64,000 nucleotides of DNA, taken from the NCBI GenBank assembly GCA_963575645.1, contig OY754470.1:46841201-46905200 (forward strand), read 5' to 3'. Origin of the DNA: Xanthostigma xanthostigma (Eukaryota > Arthropoda > Insecta > Raphidioptera > Raphidiidae). Below the pieces are notes generated by a model, which was given only the letters and a program-made list of their open reading frames with translations, had not been told where the DNA came from and did no database searches. The stretch's first letter is position 1. Every line of letters starts with the position of its first letter. Below, piece after piece: positions 31,405 through 42,620 of this stretch. Both the position numbers and the translations under genes were made by a program.

Positions 31405-32225
31405 GCTAGAACCAAATACATGGGAAAATGGATCTCGGTATTTTTTTTCAAACTGGGGGGAATGATGCTGTAAAAAGTTTCCAATACAACTTGGGTCTGA
31501 AAATCCCGGTGTCCAAAGCTGCAACCTTATCAAAAACGGCTGTTTTGTGGCAATTAACAAACAACGTGCAATATGTAGATACACATGGAGATATCTATAT
31601 ATATAAAAATGAATCCCTATAATCCTTGGTCACGCCATCACGCGTGAACGGCTGGACCGATTTCAATATTTTTTTTTTGTTGTGTTTGTTATTGTCAGGA
31701 GAAGGTTCTTATGACAGAAAAAATTTAAAAAATTGCGCGGAAAAAGAGAAAATTTAAGAATCCTTATTTAAGAAAACTTAACAACCATATATCTAGATTG
31801 AGGATGTAAAAAAACTGAATATCGTTTAAAACAAATGCTTTTTTTTTCGAGCACGACGGCGCAGCCGGAGTGAACCCTCGAAATAGAGCAAGTGTTTTAA
31901 AGACCAGTTATCCACGAATACTTTACGCTATTCTTTTTCGAGCACGACGGCGCAGCCGGAGTGCTCGACATACACACATATACGCCCATGTATATTTTAA
32001 AATAGCTAGCAATTAATAAAATAGATAGATAGATGTTCCAATAAAATTGTTTTATTATTTCACTTTATACGTAGCGAAGCACGTACAGGGCCGCTAGTAA
32101 TATGTATATAATGGACTTTTTGGCCCAAGTTTTGTATTGGAAACTTTTCTCAGCATCAAATGACTGATTCATTCCCCCCAATTAGGAAGAATTTCACCGA
32201 GATTCATTTTCCCATGTATGTGGTG
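31405..32225. mobile_element. Fold-back element split by a Helitron-like insertion
   Basis: The left arm (31405-31500: ATACATGGGAAAATGGATCT, CTGGGGGGAATGATG, AAGTTTCCAATACAA) is inverted at 32120-32225. The Helitron-like element 31594-32097 lies between. Noncoding. Confidence 0.6.
31594..32097 (+). mobile_element. Helitron-like nonautonomous element
   Basis: Starts A|TCTATATATATAAAAATGAA and ends ACGTACAGGGCCGCTAG|T. Contains GAACGGCTGGACCGATTT early on. A 31-bp unit, TTTTCGAGCACGACGGCGCA then GCCGGAGTG, occurs twice 93 bp apart (about 31841 and 31934). Confidence 0.5.
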
Positions 32226-32384
32226 CGGGCTCCTTTTAGACAAGGTAGTAGGAATTTTAAGTATAGGGCGAAAATTTAGAAAAGGCGGAATATTTCTGTA
32301 TGTTTACTATTTTTGTTATCAAACGGTTTTATTTAGCTTGACCTCGTATATTTGTTTGTTACTATCTTTTGTTTAAAATCTTTT

Positions 32385-32645
32385 TTGACGTGATAACGTT
32401 TTATAAATTGATAAAACACCGGGTGCATGCACGAAAAAGTGTAACGTTCCGAAAAGTGTCACGTTCCGCCTGACCCTGTGCGTGCAAGCGAGAGCGCAGT
32501 ATAAGCGATAGAGAGTCGGTAAAAATATAGTTTGACAGCTACTAAAATTTAGGTTATGTATTATTAAATATGATATTCGAGCGGAATACGTTATCACGTA
32601 AACTATCGTCCGTAAACCGACTTTACAGACAACCAATTTTTTTCC
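32385..32645 (-). mobile_element. MITE, ACGTGATAACG ends
   Basis: Inverse copy of 12215-12420. TGACGTGATAACGTTTTATA at the left, ACGTTATCACGTAAACTATC at the right. The middle is longer (GTGCGTGCAAGCGAGAGCG). Confidence 0.55.
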
Positions 32646-32689
32646 ACTACTTCCCGTTATCCGATTGAATTGAAATTTTTGATATCCTT

Positions 32690-32765
32690 GCAGCTTCGCC
32701 TCGGGTATCATGGCGCGCAGTGCAGGAATATCAAACTTTCGGCCCTTGTGGTGTAATATACTTGG
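32690..32765 (-). repeat. Repeat family A fragment
   Basis: Contains GGTATCATGGCGCGCAG and ATCAAACTTTCGGCCCTTGT, as in 15970-16090. Confidence 0.5.
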
Positions 32766-33263
32766 CGAACTACTAAAATAAGATTAAGTCTAACATTTTT
32801 CAAGTTTTATAATAATTTTTAAAATTTTATAAATATTGTTTGGAGTTTTAAAAAAAAATATTTAACATCAATCGAATAATAATTATATTGATTTCTTATC
32901 ATCTTCAAGCTGTCTACACTTATCAACTACTGTAAAAAATAAAAATAAGTGTGCGTCCATGTTTTCTTGCGAGCTTAAAAATAATTATCAACTATAAGTA
33001 CCAACTCTTTAATTGATACAAAATTACCTTTTCCATTGTTGATAATCTATAATTATTGCGTGTAATAATTTTGCACCCGTTTGTTGTTCATAAATATAAA
33101 TGCTTCAGAGCCTAATTATGCGCAATTAGGTCCCGAAGAAGGAACAATTCGTTTTGAAACTTCGACTATTAAGAGTACCAAATATCCCCGGCATTCTTCA
33201 TCTAAAATCTTTCCCGTCGCATAATATCTCTATTTACCACTTTTATTTCATGTGGATTACTCT
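32766..33263. other. No gene; one weak hammerhead-like string
   Basis: AT-rich. CCGAAGA...GTTTTGAAAC at 33133-33160 resembles a decayed hammerhead core but lacks U4 and the GUH. Confidence 0.3.
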
Positions 33264-33307
33264 TTAAATCGGAAGTTTGTAAACAAAAAGCATTAAATTC
33301 ACCTTAC

Positions 33308-33542
33308 TTGAAGGTTCTGTTTCAGTTGAATTTTTGCCTAATTTTATGATATGGCCGGCATTCAATATACGTTCCCCTTCAAGGAAATTTCTTTTTCGGT
33401 GATTTGTATCAGCCCAATTACATATTGTGCTGATACTTATCATTTTATTGCACTTAAAAAAATTCACAAATGCACTGTATAAGTATATAGTAACTATGGG
33501 AAATGATACCTCATCGTCGCATGTTTTTAAAGCTCCACCCAT
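33308..33542 (-). CDS. First-exon-like ORF, possibly a SWIM/YqaJ-associated insect protein
   Basis: Starts ATG at 33542, reads MGGALKTCDDEVSFPIVTIY, YSAFVNFFKCNKMISI, then CNWADTNHRKRNFLEGERIL and NAGHIIKLGKNS. It reaches a good donor, CTTCAA|GTAAGG, at 33308/33307. The EGERILNAGHII block and the overall start recall a multi-copy family of insect proteins with a SWIM zinc finger and a YqaJ-type nuclease domain, but neither domain is in this piece. It lies within the Pitx intron on the same strand, so it could be a nested gene, a pseudogene or part of a mobile gene. Similarity is from memory of family style; treat as tentative. Confidence 0.35.
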
Positions 33543-34130
33543 TTGAAGGAACCCAATTAAAAAATTATAAATTGGAAATACGAATTGGTGTTAGGTAGAC
33601 CCAAATAATTCCAGCTGTTGGTGATGTTACGTGATGCTTAATTGACCGCCTGATTAATTTGAATTATATGACTGACTTGGCAAATAATTTCAAACAATTA
33701 AAACACTAGTTAAAAAAAACACTAAATATTTTTTCTCGAATTACCGACGATATGTAAAATGTGTCAGGTTTGCCTTAATAAAAGTAGCACTTATCACTTG
33801 AAATGATTTATTATTTCCTCTATAAATTCTTACAGGACCGTAACCAGAGGGGTGACATAGGGCCAGCGTTTTATCCAGACCCGTCTCGAGTCGTCTATGC
33901 GCCCGCAGTTTATTTTTAATCTATAGAAATTTAATTTGAAAGTAATTTAAAAAAAATTATTAATGTATCAGAATTCAGAAGAAGAAAAAAACTGTTTGGG
34001 AAAATTCTGTTTTACGAAATCTGTTTAAAATTTTCTCCTCTTTCGTTTAAGACAGATCTTACGACAATTGAGCGAATTATAAGCAAAAAACGTTTTCTTC
34101 TTAGTTTGCTCTCCTTTGGGGGGAGGGGTG
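33543..34130. other. No feature recognised
   Basis: Nothing recognised. Confidence 0.35.
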
Positions 34131-34134
34131 TTCA

Positions 34135-34295
34135 TTATTTGTTGTTATATAGCGGCAATAGAAATACACACTCTGAAAAAATTTCAACTCTCTACCTACT
34201 ACGATTCATGAGATACAGAGATGGACGGACGGACAGCGGAGGCTTTAAGTAATGCGGTCCCGTTGGACACCCTTCGGGTCCGGAATCCTGAAAAC
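34135..34295 (+). repeat. Interspersed repeat with GGACGGACAG motif
   Basis: CATGAGATACAGAGATGGAC, a GGACGGACAGCGGAGGC block, GTCCCGTTGGACACCCTTCG and GGTCCGGAATCCTGAAAA form a string frequent in lepidopteran introns, usually the 3' portion of a nonautonomous retroelement. Confidence 0.45.
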
Positions 34296-34313
34296 ACTGA
34301 AAGCTAATCTGAA

Positions 34314-34536
34314 CTTCTATAATTCTATTACATTTAAAAAGCTGACATTTTCTATAAAATGTCTGTCTTTTTGTTTCGGCTAATCTTCGAAACGACTAAA
34401 TCGATTTTGATGAGACTTTTACTACCAGATAGTTGATGTTATATAAGAACTAAGACTATTTTTATTTTAGAAAAAGAATTGGGGTTCCGTACAAAAAAAT
34501 AAATTCCACGCGGATGAAGTCGCGGGATACAGCTAG
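34314..34536 (+). mobile_element. Helitron-like short element
   Basis: Ends in the hairpin CGCGGATGAAGTCGCG, then GGATACAGCTAG|T. The start is placed at TCTATAATTCTATTACATTT with less certainty. Noncoding. Confidence 0.5.
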
Positions 34537-35620
34537 TTATAAATAAATGACTCGTGTGTGAAAACTTCGCTCGCATTTAGATCTCACTTCTTTTTTCGGC
34601 GAAGCTGTTTTTTCTATAATAGGTACGGAAATTGACCCCGTTTTTACATTTATGTTTGTTGACGGGATTTTATTCTAGATACGCCTCTGCATTCTTATCA
34701 CATAATGTGTGCTCAACGTATGTCTGAAAAGCAATACCTAATATTTAAAATGTTTTATTATCAATACTTTTATTGGGAGATGAATATATATAAATGATAA
34801 AATGCGTATTATAGAATTGAAATGCAGTTATTGGACAGTTAAAAAATATATCCGAGAAAGGCATTATAAATCACTCAGCACAGTCGAGTCTTGCAAAGAA
34901 CGATAATATAACAACGGTATTACTGTTTTTAGTAAAGATTCTATAAAAATGGTGATTGTATATTTAAATAGTTATACCTGCACAATAAACACTGACCCTA
35001 CAGTTCATTTATTTATTTATCTTAGCAGTTACCTCAGCACTGTTCACTGACTGTTAATTTATGTCGATTCTTCACAATGTGTCACTGTTCCCGTATGACT
35101 GTCGTATGATGACTGTCCCGATCGTGAGCTATCTCGTGGTTTACATAAGGACTGGATCGTTCTATCCTTTGTTGCTCCCATTGTTGTCTGGAATTTGGCA
35201 ACAAAGCCCTTTTTACCTACGCCTATTGTTGGAACAACAATCAAGCCGATTGTTGTCTCCCACAACAATTCGTGCGTCTTTGTTAGAATGACAAGTCGAA
35301 CTTCTTTGTTGTCTCAACGGGGAGTTTGTAACAGTACTGAATAAATAATTTTAAGGTGTGTTATTAATTTTGAAATAACGGAATTAGACAAAGACTTAGC
35401 ATTATTGGTACACATTATACAGTGGCAATTGCTGGCAGACAGTCGGATAGTAAATCTTTTAAATGTTTACAGAATAACAAGCGAGCAACGCTCTAGTCTA
35501 GAATAAACAAAAATAAGACGTTATAGAGAAACCTGTGATCACAAGACAAAGTAGTTTACGTTAATGTTTTTAACCGGCTTAAAAAAGGAGATTATCAATT
35601 CGAAGCGTATATTTATAAAT
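34537..35620. other. No gene recognised
   Basis: 35059-35290 has repeated TTGTTG(T/C) blocks, some inverted (GGAACAACAATC, CACAACAATTC), and small ORFs on both strands. Nothing recognisable. Confidence 0.3.
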
Positions 35621-35623
35621 ATA

Positions 35624-35675
35624 CTAGCTGCTACCCGCGGCTCCTCACGCGATTGAGATGAAACAGCGACAACGG
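35624..35675 (-). mobile_element. Helitron-like 3' end
   Basis: On the minus strand: hairpin CGCGTGAGGAGCCGCGG, then GTAGCAGCTAG|T. The remainder is replaced by the palindrome starting about 35680. Confidence 0.45.
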
Positions 35676-35679
35676 CTAC

Positions 35680-36070
35680 ACCGTATTTATTAAATTATTT
35701 ATTTAATATAAGCGCTTTCGACATTCAAACAGTCATCTTCAAATATTATTTTATAATAGTTAATTAAAATTATTATTCAGTGAAAATATTATAACTCAAC
35801 AATGAATTTTTGAATTATCTACTAGGGTTACTTACATGAATTACACAAATCATAATTAAGCAACAATTATTTATTCAAATATCAATTTTTTCTTTTTTTT
35901 TTTATTTATGTAATTCATATAAGTAACCCTAATAATTCAAAAATTTATTTTTTAGTTTTTTATATTTTCATTGAATTATAATTATAAATTAACTATTATA
36001 AAATAATATTTGAAGATGACTGTTTGAATGTCGAAAGCGCTTAGGTATATTAAATAAATAATTTGCAATA
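35680..36070. mobile_element. Palindromic element with AGCGCT-type hammerhead-like cores
   Basis: Arms of about 170 bp: AAGCGCTTTCGACATTCAAA, CAGTCATCTTCAAATATTAT, a CTAGGGTTACTTACATGAAT block, inverted at the right. Each arm carries TTGAAGA, helix II GAC/GTC, GAAA and AGCGCTT (35710-35742 minus, 36010-36042 plus). Helix III is the palindrome AGCGCU and H17 is U. C3 is replaced by U in both arms, so activity is doubtful. Confidence 0.6.
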
Positions 36071-36149
36071 CCTAGTTTTTCTGTAAGAATTTATAATTTA
36101 AATTACAAATGAATCCAAATTTCGTCAATACTTAATTCGTTAATTAGTA

Positions 36150-36500
36150 GATTAGTACTTTCTGCGTTTACGAAACCGTCTTCCAAGATGCGAAATCCAT
36201 AAAATACGGGATAGAAGTCTATAAACGTGATAATAACTTGAAATAACTTCAAAATAACACACAGCACAACATAAACGTAGGTAGCTTACAGACGAAGTGA
36301 CGTCACACTGGAATCCAACATGGCGAACAGCGTTTAAGACTTTTAAAGGATAGATTGAAAAATACAATTCTTAAAATTCAATTATAAAATTTATAGTGCA
36401 TTATTATGAATAGAAATCAACATTTCTCGTTTGCTTTTTAAAAATCCATCCAGATTATGTATTATTAGATTTTTTCTTACATGATGCAAAATACCCTATT
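36150..36500. repeat. Direct repeat, partner at 46201-46535
   Basis: TTAGTACTTTCTGCGTTTAC, AAACGTGATAATAACTTGAA, ACAGACGAAGTGACGTCACA and TTATTAGATTTTTTCTTACA are shared in the same orientation and order. Noncoding. Confidence 0.7.
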
Positions 36501-36511
36501 GGCTGGAATTT

Positions 36512-36769
36512 TTAGATATCATTAAATAGAATTCTATTATCTGAAGATAGAAGACAATTAGCAAAAATCCAACATAAGCTATTTTGTTCCGCAGCGACAG
36601 AAACATCAACTGTGGGCCGCGGTGAACGCGTAGCATTGCAGAGGAAGAGAACAGAGAACTTCGGAAAGACGTCGCGCATTCGAGACGACGTCGACGTCAC
36701 ACCTGCTGTACGTTTTCCAATCTCTTTTACTCGGTCTATCACTTCGCTAGATTCATGGCAAAGGCTCAA
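36512..36769 (-). other. Unrecognised 85-codon ORF
   Basis: GC-richer than its surroundings, with a MSLCHESSEVIDRVKEIGKR start and STSSRMRDVFPKFSVLF in the middle. No splice sites or domains that I trust. Confidence 0.2.
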
Positions 36770-36799
36770 AGAGACTTGGTGACTAAATCTCGGCCAAAG

Positions 36800-37190
36800 C
36801 TGACGAAATCCATGTGGGATTAATGCGACTTTTTTTTGTTGGTTACTTGTAATACTCGGCTATAAATCACAAACTAAAAAATAAGAATAATTTTATTACA
36901 TTAACGCGCTTGCCACTTTGACATAGGTACAATTGTTGTCGACAAACATTAAAAGACTTTAATCATGTCAACTTCAACAAACAGAATTTCTACTTTTTCA
37001 AATCATTTTTACAGCTGGGACCGAGAGATCGTGTAATGGATACAGACATAAGTAGGTTAAATTACGTATATCAGTTGCAATGTAAACTGCAACGGTAGTA
37101 TTGAACTATAACACTTACTTAATTGTTCTAGTTAAATACGCATGGGTTTGCATTTCAAATTGATATAAATATATGGGTATTTATGTTAAG
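36800..37190. other. No feature recognised
   Basis: Nothing recognised. Confidence 0.35.
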
Positions 37191-37198
37191 GGGAGTTA

Positions 37199-37361
37199 TG
37201 TAGTGGACAAGCCGTCACTATACCAGCGTGAGCGTGTTTGTAAATAAATATAATTAAATCAAATTAAAAAGTATTACTAACTCAAAAAGAACCTGAACAA
37301 CCACCAACAATACATGGCGATCCTGCCAGTTCAAACCAATAATACATGGCGATCCTGCCAG
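37199..37361 (+). mobile_element. Possible solo LTR fragment with duplicated primer-binding site
   Basis: A 116-bp stretch begins TGTAGTGGACAAGCCGTCAC, includes AATAAATA, and ends CAACAATACA. It is followed at once by TGGCGATCCTGCCAG, which looks like the TGG-start primer-binding site of an insect gypsy-like retrotransposon. That site plus 17 nt is repeated in tandem with a 32-bp period (37315 and 37347). No gag or pol follows. Confidence 0.4.
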
Positions 37362-38854
37362 CTCAAGCCAACAATATACCTACAATCGGTGTACAAAACT
37401 GTTTAATAGATGTATCTTTTTGATGTGAAACATTTAATGGCATGTTCGGCACAATTGGCGCAACAATTTTATGGGGCGACGTTTTAGGGGAGGGCGTTAC
37501 GTTTGTGTGCCTTTAGTTAAAGGCGACATCTAGATAACAGGGCGAAATTGAGATACTAGTTTAGATACTAGTATTTCGTTAAATGACAGCACGTGACGCT
37601 TGCTTTGTGTATGTGTTGGATTATAATTTGACTTTTGTTAAAGGCGACAACTAGACGCCTGAGCAAAATTTACTTTAGCGCGTTTAAAAAAAGTTTTACT
37701 TCAAAAACTGTAATAACTTTGATATTTAGAAGTATATTATTAGTTGTACCATTTTCCACTTGGTTAGTTGGAATAGTAAAAAAAACGAGTGTGCTTTACA
37801 CGACTCTTCTTGCCATAATTTGTTATTATTCACCCGAAAATTCACAAAATATGAGCTTTAAAATGAATTTACAATTTTATTCACTTTAAACGTACAATAT
37901 TTAATGTATTGAATAAAATATTAATTTATAAAATTGTTCAAGAACGAAATGAACAATCTAATGTAAGAAGAAAGAAATATAAACATAATGATAATGAAAA
38001 CAAGAGTAATACATTGCAATTACTTAGCTTTCGTTGGATTTTAAGCGTAAATCTTTATAAAATATTATTTAGCTCTGCAAGATAAGTAGGTTTACAAAAC
38101 TTGTTTCTGTCACCCGATAGCGCCACTTGCAAGTAAAGTATGTGTCATTGATGGCGTCACTATCCAGTGAAGCATTTGTTTCGGCCACCTGATGGCACCA
38201 CTAGCCAGTGAAGTATTTGTCATCCCTCTATCTTCACAAACTTATATCTCCCTCTCAACTTCCGTTCGCCTCGCCCGATCATACTTCCGTAAATATCTCG
38301 TCACGCATTCACCAGCTTACTCCCCAAGTCAAGCGTACGTAAAGAAGTTTTACTTCAAAAATTCATCGGAACACAAAAAAAATCGACATAATATGTCTTT
38401 CTATATGGTCATAGATATAACGTGAACCCAGTTTGTATGGAGGTATGCGTATATAAAATGTATGTATTTGAAATCCATTTGTGAGAACAAACAGTATTTT
38501 CAATCTTGCAAAGAGATCAGCCTCGTATCTTCCTTGTACAGATATGGAGAAAACGTACTGATACCGCTGTAGCAAGATACACAGCTAAAATAATGTATTT
38601 AAGCAAAACAAGGTACTAGTCCAGAGATTCTCAACAAATACAAAACAAAATCTTATAACCTGTTTTAGTTTTCGAGATTAAACTTCCGTAAGCGCGGTAG
38701 GGCCTGGGCCCAAGGGCGTAGATATTTTTTTTCCTGGGGGGAGTAAAGCAAAAAATTCAATATTTATTTTATGAACATCACACAAGAATACTCACAATAT
38801 TAATTTCTAAACCAATTTTACAAAATTGTTTTCAAGAAGTATTTCTAAATTTTT
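37362..38854. other. No gene recognised
   Basis: Two AAAGTTTTACTTCAAAAA strings (37687 and 38345) mark ends of R1-like repeats. TAAAGGCGACATCTAGA occurs twice (37518, 37638). CACCTGATGGCACCACTAGC and a diverged copy (38110, 38180) form a short tandem pair. Confidence 0.35.
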
Positions 38855-39115
38855 ACGGAAATTATATTAAGAGTAGTAAAATCAATTGGTGAGGCGTTAC
38901 GCTCCACCGCTTCAAGTGTGGCGTTACGCTCGTCCGCTTAAAAAGAGACAAACATATATATCTGTAGGATTTAACGTGCGAAAGAATGAGATGGAATTCG
39001 AAAGAGACAAACATATATCTATAGAATTTAACGTGCGAAAGAATGAGATGGAATACATTACACAGCGTATCTAAGGAGCAAACTCCAGTCGTGCGTCGGA
39101 GCTGACACACACACA
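38855..39115 (-). repeat. Repeat family E copy with tandem duplication
   Basis: Matches 30045-30250. Here a 56-bp unit (AAAGAGACAAACATATATCT, a GTGCGAAAGAATGAGATGGA block) is duplicated in tandem. Confidence 0.65.
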
Positions 39116-40214
39116 CTTTTTTATTTTTCATTCTTTATTTTAACCTATATAACAAGTTGGACACGATCAGCGTTCATGGGGCCATGAAAATACTTTCAGA
39201 GTTTAAGAGCCACTGGTTTGTCTCCCGTACCTTTGCGTTTACAGGAGTTAAGGGAACGAAAAAAATCTTAAATGAAAAAAAAGCTTGCCGTTGTGTGTGT
39301 ATGTTGGAGATAGAGACTATCCTGAATAAACAAAGGCGCTCGTGAAAATAATTGCTATGTCTCCTATTCGTTCCATTCCGTATCGTTGCAGGATCCTTCC
39401 CCGATACCACTTAACGGAGCTTAAACCGGTTCTAGATTTTTAATCAACTTCTCAAACACGCCGCGATTCCACATCTGCTTATGAACAGAGTCCAGCTTAA
39501 GCGCAGACAAAACAGATCCGCAACATCTATTTCGATTAACGGCTCCTGAAATATTGTTGTAAGACTACCAACAGTCAAGATTATTCCTTGCAATTAATGT
39601 AAGCCACTGTTTACTGAATTACGTATTATGACTGTCTTTAACTTGTACCTATATCTTCAACATATTGTGTTACTTCAAAGTAAATATTGATAATAATTTA
39701 TCAACCGGTGCCGATCATCATGACTATTATACCAGAAGCAAAAATGAAGTTCTTGTGACCGCTTAAAAATTTGTCAGCAAAGCCCAGACTTCATGGGACA
39801 TAAACTTTTTACCTTTTTACCGGAGAAAATAAAAGAACTTTCTTTTAAATATTTCAAAAAAATCACTAAGCAATTTTTGATCTTAGAACCATTTTCCAGT
39901 TTTGACGAATATTATACGTGAAATATATGACACAAAGTTTTTAAAAAATACATCCAAATTTACTGTAATTCTACATCATATCTATATTTCTATATCACTT
40001 TTTCATTGACAATGTCTGTACAATTTTAATTGTGTTTTTGACTAATAAAGTTTGAATTGAATATATTAACACTCTAGCGGCTCGAATTTGTAGATTTCTA
40101 CCGTTTTTCGCCGACTCACGTTGCAAAATTGGTCTCCACGACAAGCGTTTTTATTTTAACATAATAATATATAGCGTATGTCCATCTTGAAGGTTCATTC
40201 TAAATATTGGTGAC
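39116..40214. other. No feature recognised
   Basis: Nothing recognised on either strand. Confidence 0.35.
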
Positions 40215-40700
40215 AAAAGAACTCCGCACAAACCTTATGGGATATGGTTTTCGGTTAAATTGATCGAAAATGGTTTTATTTTATAGTTCAAGGGTCACTA
40301 AGAAAAAGTGTCCATGGGCGCATAGCCTAAAAACTAATAGATTTTTAGCTACAGATATTAGCGAAATTTTCGATATAGGGATATCCGTTGAATTCACAAT
40401 CTTAAAAAATCCTAAGCTCTAAAAATATGTTTTCGAGTGCACTGAATCCAAATATCACATTATTATTTTATACAAGGGGTGACACCTTCCAAGATTACCT
40501 AGTGTTCGACTATTTTTCTATTTCTAAAAAAAAGCACAAAATTTTAGCATGGAACATGTTTGTGAATTCAATGGATATATCTAAAATCTCGCTAAACTAT
40601 TGGTTTTTAGGCTATGCGCTCATGAACACTTTTTCTTAGTGACCTTTAAAACTATAAAATAAAACCATTTTCGATCAATATAATCGAGGGGTCCTTTTTG
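40215..40700. mobile_element. Fold-back family F copy
   Basis: AAAAGAACTCCGCACAAACC and its inverted counterpart, with CATGGGCGCATAGCCTAAAA inside the arms. The right end is decayed. Confidence 0.65.
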
Positions 40701-41220
40701 AAATCGAATGAGTAGTTTCGATGATTACTAAATTACTAATATTACAAAGAGGTAATGTTTGTAAGTTTGGATGTACGAGGTACCTCGTACATCCAAACTT
40801 ACTTTTTATAAGCAATTCGAGTTTATAAGATTAGTATTTGTGTTGATGTTTCAATCAAAATTTACTCGATGGACAAGAAGGAAAGAAAATCCAATCAGGA
40901 AATTTTATCTAAAAATTCCAAATACGTTCCTTCATCTAAACTTTACTTATGGATAATAAAGTATCAGCTGTATTATGTTATGAATTATGTACACAAAATG
41001 AAAGAATCTGATTATTACGTCATGGAAAGATACATATGTGTAATTATAGGAAAGATCATTGCTTGAAGGATGATGGATTAATTTATGCTATATTCTATAT
41101 TTTCACAGAATCGTCCAGAAGGAAGTATTTCCGTTACACATGGTTTCATAAAACTTTAAAAAAAATTGAATGTAGGTACATAAATAGTTTCAGAAGAAAC
41201 AATACAATTTTATAAAAATT
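40701..41220. other. Short exact palindrome only
   Basis: GTAAGTTTGGATGTACGAGG paired with CCTCGTACATCCAAACTTAC at 40760-40801 forms a 20-bp inverted repeat. No gene recognised. Confidence 0.5.
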
Positions 41221-41223
41221 CGC

Positions 41224-41375
41224 TTACCGTATTTTTCGGATTATAAGATGCACCTTTTTACATAAATAATAGATTCAAATTTTGGGTGCGTCTTATGAAC
41301 CGAAAGTAACATTAAAATATATTTTTCTAAAAATCATTTCATAAATATGAGGTGCGTCTTATAGTCCAAAAATAT
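41224..41375. mobile_element. MITE with TATAAGACGCACC ends
   Basis: TACCGTATTTTTCGGATTAT then AAGATGCACC at the left, inverted at the right as GGTGCGTCTTATAGTCC then AAAAATATTA. An internal GGGTGCGTCTTATGAACC adds a third copy. Typical of small Tc1/mariner-type MITEs. Confidence 0.6.
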
Positions 41376-41743
41376 TAGGAAATAATTTATATCTATAATT
41401 AGATAATCTTCAATCCAATATCCATCATTTAAAATTGTTATAGTGGAATAAAATAATAATACATTATGTAGGTACAATTTTCTCCTGCATCCAAAAACTG
41501 TTTTGATAATTTTTTTATAAATTATTTTATACGACGACTATACCGTCACTATTCCAAAAAATGTTTTAATAGAATTACGCTCATATTCATATTCCTGATT
41601 ATTTTTTTTCGAGTTTTTTTTTGCGTTTTGACGAAATCACATATAATTTTGATTTGAACATTTCCATCATAGTTAAACTATACATTAACACAGAAATAGA
41701 TTCATTTATAAACGATTATAGATAGAATGACTTGTAATAATAC

Positions 41744-41869
41744 CTTTTCGATCGCGCGTTCGACTCCTGGCCGCGACGGCCGCAAACGGCAACTGGGGAT
41801 GATCCATGGCGCCGGCCGTCGTGGACATGGAGTGCGCGCTGTCCCGGAAGTCTCCCGTCTCCGCCCACA
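41744..41869 (-). CDS. Ptx1: Inferred upstream exon of the Pitx-type gene
   Basis: A 126-nt GC-rich block in AT-rich DNA, bounded on the minus strand by TTTTACAG| and AAAAG|GTATTA. In the frame that joins to the homeobox exon it encodes (x)WAETGDFRDSAHSMSTT, AGAMDHPQLPFAAATARS and RTRDRK. Its last codon is split after one base, which matches the phase-1 start of 29723-29976; the join gives [15 protein letters not shown]. Either of two in-frame ATGs (in HSM and GAM) could be the start if upstream sequence is untranslated. All three minus frames are open here because of composition, so the frame choice rests on the phase match. N-terminal regions of Pitx proteins vary, so homology is not proof. 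Confidence 0.6.
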
Positions 41870-42397
41870 CTGTAAAACCATTTCATATCCACATTGCTCA
41901 CTGTATCCATTATTTGCACAACATTTACATAACAATAATACTAACACGCTTATGATCTCCGTTGTTGAGCGTCTATATAGTCTACAATATCTAACAATTA
42001 TAAACCGTGTCGGAATTTGACGAACTGAGAATATTTCTTAGAAATAAAAAAAATAATTGTAATTTTTTATTATTGTGATAACTGTTCTGTGATTGTGATA
42101 GTTTCTCGTAATAAAAAAAGTTATTTCGTTAAACACAAAACATATATTTGGGTCCAGTACGATAACTCGATGCGCCCAAATTTTTAAAATTTTTTTAAGT
42201 CATAGAAAACCCTAAATTTTGACGTTTCAAAAAAAAACTTTGCCAATTATTCACAAATTTCCTCAAAAATACGTAAACACTTTTCGTCTTTGACTGTGAT
42301 TTTTTCAATCTAACCAATCAGAAATCACATATACACATCATAGCAACTGGTATAGAATCACTGTGTTACTATCTCAATTTATGTACATGACCCTTTA
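41870..42397. other. No feature recognised
   Basis: AT-rich sequence upstream of the inferred exon. Confidence 0.35.
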
Positions 42398-42620
42398 ATT
42401 GTTTTTTAAAGAGCTCCCCCCAAACGCCCTTTCCTTTTCACTGCGCAAAAAAAACGCCATCGCATCGACACGATCCCGTACTTGTTTTTAAAAAGCTCCC
42501 CCACACGCCTTCCCCTTTTCACTGCGCAAAAAAACGTTATCGCACTGACACGACCCCGTAATTGTTTTTTAAAGAACTGCTCCCAAACGCCTTCCCCTTT
42601 TCACTGCGCAAAAAAAAATC
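42398..42620. repeat. Tandem repeat, about 82-bp unit, 2.7 copies
   Basis: Units start near 42398, 42481 and 42561. Each has TTGTTTTTTAAAGAGCTCCC, CCTTCCCCTTTTCACTGCGC and, in the first two, a CGCACTGACACGACCCCGTA segment. Confidence 0.8.

Noticed and set aside
33132-33164. CCGAAGA...GUUUUGAAAC as another hammerhead
   Set aside because: U4 is C, and GUH is missing after GAAAC. Weak helix II with G-U pairs, and no palindromic element around it.
37300-37365. Short tandem repeat as a CRISPR-like array
   Set aside because: Only two copies with no spacers, in a eukaryotic repeat context.
41727-42020. 97-codon plus-strand ORF over the GC-rich block
   Set aside because: GC-rich exons are open in several frames. 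The minus strand offers an acceptor, donor and phase match to the homeobox exon; the plus strand offers none.
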